Origin: Cyclina sinensis
Taxonomy: Eukaryota; Mollusca; Bivalvia; Venerida; Veneridae
Assembly (NCBI GenBank): GCA_012932295.1
Contig: JAAONU010000006.1
Span: 19,794,904-19,858,903 of the forward strand
Length of the DNA: 64,000 nucleotides
Reading direction: 5' to 3'
This document shows, in pieces, positions 60,400 through 64,000 of this stretch. The notes below the pieces were generated by a model. It was not told where the DNA came from. It searched no databases and worked only from the letters and a program-made list of their open reading frames with translations. Position 1 is the stretch's first letter, and each line of letters starts with the position of its first letter. The translations under genes were made by a program, and so were the position numbers.

Positions 60400-63220
60400 G
60401 CTGACTTTGAGTAAACAATATAGCCTATTTCGCGAAATGGACTCTTCGACATTTAATTTCACAATTATGACAAAGGTATTTGAAAAACAAATTAATCAAT
60501 AAAGTATGATAATTATTTGCATTTTACTTTTGTACAGTTAACATCTGTAAATTAATTGAAGAAGACTATAGACCTGTTCCTTCTCATAAAAATTGATTAA
60601 TCAAAGCGTTGTAATGATTATATGTATTAATTTTTTACAAATCAGAATGTTGCGTATAATTAAGATATCTTAAGGGAGAGAACAAACATGTCCGAATGTG
60701 TCTTGAACAAACTGGAGCAAACACTGACTAAATGTACATTTTTTCGTGATGATATTAATAGCATTGTGTTACTAGTAATAAGCTTTCTGTAGTCCTGAAT
60801 ATAGAAAGATAGTCTTTGAAGGAGGTGGAGGTGGGGGAGAAGAATGGCTGGAATATGTTTAATAAATTTATTTTGCATACCTGTAACGGTAATGTGTTCG
60901 TTAAATCTTAACCAGCAAAATGTATTTTGCATAATAAATCATCATACCGAAAGAAAGAAATAAATTAAAATCTAGGCTTCTTTGTCACTTTGTATTATGT
61001 CCATTTGTCAACGTGACTATTGAAATTGCTCTGGTAAGGATTTGAGGTTTGAAATATTAACTCCATAATTGTTGTCCCAAGATTTATATACATAATTGCC
61101 GCATCCCCTGGCTCCTCTTTAGTTTAAGAGGTTTAAGTTTTCAGTGTTGCGAGTGATTTATTTCCTTTAGTAAAATTAGAAGGCATTTCTTGCCAACTTG
61201 TTAAAATCAGAACTTTAATTTTTGTGGTATTGAGTGTAAGTTTCTAGGTATCAGATTAATTGCTATAAATATCTAAAGACAGTTGTAGATCATCTGCTGT
61301 TTCAGCTACAATAACTTTATCATCTGCATACAATAAGAATAATAGTTTTACAAATAAAAGAGTAGTATAACCTTAATCCTGAAAGTTACAGGTTATTCAT
61401 AAAACATTACTATTATCAAAATGTTCATATATATACATCATTTAAATAAAATGATAACAAAATCGGTGAAAGATTTATGACACGTTGCTTTTAGGAATTG
61501 AAGAGACACTTATTATTGTCATTTAAGTAAATATCTCATAGATCTATCAGATAATCGGATTTATACAGCGCATTTTGCGGTATCATCACATCGAAAATAA
61601 CGTCATTTATGACGTCAAAATACCGAAGAACATTACGCGGTGGGAAAAGATCAACACTGAAACTTCCATAAACTCCATAGTATTGGCGTGGTTAGAATGG
61701 AAATAATTAATATGTTTCTGTAATTTTTCTGTAAGAAGTACAGACAGTCGTTCAAATGCGAGTAATTAAATCACTCACACTTCGCAATCGTAAGTTAATT
61801 ACTACGCATCATGATGACGTAATTTTTGCAAACCTATTACCCAGAAGTCCCGCCTCCTCTCAGAACGATGTCAAATGAACGTCATTGTTTGAAGTTGAAC
61901 ATCATTTTACCCCGCCTTCTTTGAAAACGATGTTCATACAAAATGAACGTCAATTTTTCATACAGTAAGGAATATGGCAAATGTAAATATTTATTTCTTA
62001 AACAATATACAAAGTACGTACATTATATATATAAAGTTTATTTCTTTCTCATCCATGTATACAACATATAGAACAAATAAAATTTACAAGACAATTAAAA
62101 CATATAAAACATACATGGCCATTCAGTAACCGAATTACAAGAGACATTAATTATAAATCAACAAACAAAATCTTACAAATTTCTATTTAAAACTATTCCT
62201 TATGTACAGTTTTAAAACAGTAAAAAGAAAGTAGTAATAAGATTATTGTCATAAAAAGAGTAGCCAAATTAATCAAAAGTTTAACTAGAATTTGGGCCAA
62301 TTTTACTAACATCCATGAAATTAATATAGATTCTAATAGAGAATGACAAAATGAGATATTTAGAATAAGATTGATATAAAGTACATGTATTTTAAGAAGC
62401 CAAATTTACTAGTAAAACATATTTCATATATACATTTCTTTATATGTATAAAGGTATTATATAACTTAATTGTGCTTGTTTTTATAACAAGTTATTCCTA
62501 GTTTTTAAAATCATAAAACAGGTTTTGGCAGTAAATTTATTTATTTTCATCAGACAGCACAAATATTATTTTATTATTATCAGATAAGTTCAGAAAGTTG
62601 TCGTTAATTTATGAGCTTTAGCTGTAAGTGCATCTCAAATATTTTGATAGACATTACAGTGAAACAATACATGTATTTCATATATACATTTCTTTATATG
62701 TATAAAGGCTCCTATTAATCTAATAAAGAAAAGCTTAATCGAAAATATTAGATAAATGTGTCCTTCCCTTTCTTATGATTGTTTATATTTCTTTTATTAT
62801 TTGTGTATTTTACAGTATGGTTTATTTATCATTATTATTGCTACAGCTCTTACTTAAAACACAAATACAACAATTGTGCCAAGGAGGCTATACCTTTTGC
62901 ACAAATTTCCTCAAGTTATTAAGCGGGGGCCATTCCTGACAACTGTCAGTTTTCTAGTTTGCATTAGGCTCATTATCTAGATGCATTTTATTTGAAAATT
63001 TTGGTTGATCACTCTGAAAGCAAAATGGTTCAAACCTATCCTTTGCACATAACTTGTTCTGTAACTAATAGTTTAGCAGATTAAATCAAGAACCCTACAA
63101 TACAAATTTGTAACAATAAAATCACTACTCATTTCAATGAATTTGTTCAAGGTCACAACAAGGGTACAAAGGTCACGAGCTTCTAATGTTTTAAGCTCTG
63201 GATCTTGCACATCTTAAGTG
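60400..63220. other. Intergenic DNA without recognised genes
   Basis: AT-rich. Small repeats only: a 33-bp block 'tttcatatatacatttcttt' + 'atatgtataaagg' occurs at about 62427 and 62677; inverted repeats with 'aacgtcattt'/'tgacgtcaaa' near 61600 (containing TGACGTCA at 61611) and around 61870-61960. Confidence 0.45.
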
Positions 63221-63227
63221 TTTAATT

Positions 63228-64000
63228 ATCCCCCGCCGATGGAATCGGGAGGGGGATATTGTTTTGGCGTTGTCTGTCCGAACTTCGTTTCTGCGCTATT
63301 TCTCTGCAACTACTGGCTGGATTTCAACAAAACTTTATGGGAACCATCAATACCAAGAGGAGATGCACATATAATCGCTTTGTTTGGGTCAGACCCTTTA
63401 ACACAGAGTTATGGAACTTGATAAGTTATGCAGTATGCATATAGAGCAATAATCGTTTCCGCACTGTTCCTCTGCAACTACTGGCTGGATTCAACGAAGC
63501 TGTATGGGACTCTATACCAAGAGGAGAGGCGCATATCGTCGTTTTGTTCTGGTCAGACTTTTCAACACAGAGTTATGGCCCTTGATTAGTTATGCAGTAT
63601 GCATATAGAGCAATAATCATTTCTGCTCTATTTCTCTGCAACTTCTGGCTGGAATTCAACCAACCTTTATGAGAACCATCAATACCAAGAGGAGATGCGC
63701 ATATCGTCACCTTGATCCGGTCAGACCCTTCAACACAGAGTTATGGCCCTTGGTTAGTTATGTAGTATGCATATAGAGCAATAATCATTTCCGCACTATT
63801 TCTCTGCAACTACTGGCTGGAATTCAACGAAACTTTATGGGAACCATAAATACAAAGAGGAGATGGGTATATCGTTGCCTTGTTCCGGTCAGACTCTTCA
63901 ACACAGAGTTATGGCCCTTGATAAGTTATGCAGTATGCATATAGAGCAATAATCGTTTCCGCGCGTATTTGCAATTAGACTCTCCCTTTTTCACCAACTG
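63228..64000 (+). repeat. Tandem repeat of about 170-180-bp units, runs off the right edge
   Basis: Opens with 'cccccgccgatggaatcggg' then four units each with 'ctctgcaactactggctgga', 'ataccaagaggagatgc', 'ttcaacacagagttatggc' and 'atgcagtatgcatatagagc'. The 67-codon frame within it is not a gene. Confidence 0.88.

Noticed and set aside
61602..61620. cAMP-response element (TGACGTCA) as a promoter
   Set aside because: A perfect 8-mer match but inside an inverted repeat with no gene nearby; chance cannot be excluded.

Overview
The window is animal nuclear DNA: AT-rich, genes split into short exons with GT-AG introns, long intergenic stretches and many interspersed repeats. The repeat families (tRNA-headed SINEs, TTAA-flanked miniature elements, units dense in AGGTCA half-sites, and units of the 'gcaactcctcctacaccca' kind) together with the gene content point to a marine bivalve, most likely a venerid clam. 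That is inference from sequence character; no database was searched.

Layout. (1) 1-11 kb, minus strand: two intronless class A GPCR genes, 95% identical, lie in about 4.1-kb tandem duplicated units; a degraded fragment of a third unit sits at about 2.0 kb. (2) 11-17 kb: no recognised gene; a degenerate tandem array and a TTAA-flanked MITE. (3) 17.2-22 kb, plus strand: a four-exon gene, assembled here from start to stop, for a secreted 207-residue protein with two Kazal domains joined by a Thr/Pro-rich linker; its third intron is full of repeats. (4) 22-27 kb: SINE copies, one with a clear 15-bp target-site duplication, and a foldback-like element. (5) 27.4-34.5 kb, plus strand: an 11-exon gene (522 codons) for an F-box/leucine-rich-repeat protein, recognised as the FBXL6 orthologue. 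(6) 38-56.2 kb, minus strand: two head-to-tail paralogues of the NADPH oxidase activator family (p67phox/NCF2-NOXA1). Each has five short exons for the TPR/activation region and one large last exon for a low-complexity tail; four of the exons have identical lengths (83, 109, 135, 171 nt) in both genes. (7) 56.3-64 kb: no gene recognised; SINEs, an array of palindromes at 60 kb and a tandem repeat at the right edge.

The most interesting part is region 6. The N-termini keep the p67phox TPR fold and, in one copy, the predicted Rac-contact residues. The SH3 and PB1 domains of vertebrate p67phox are not seen. The tails instead share short conserved modules: a PPSYPPPPL motif, a 20-residue 'LTA' helix module, S-x-G-D phospho-type motifs, and clusters of Y-x-N motifs of the GRB2-SH2 type (five in the larger protein, three of them in 26-residue tandem repeats). 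This suggests a Nox organiser/activator wired to tyrosine-kinase adaptors rather than to p47phox/p40phox. All functional statements about it are inference.
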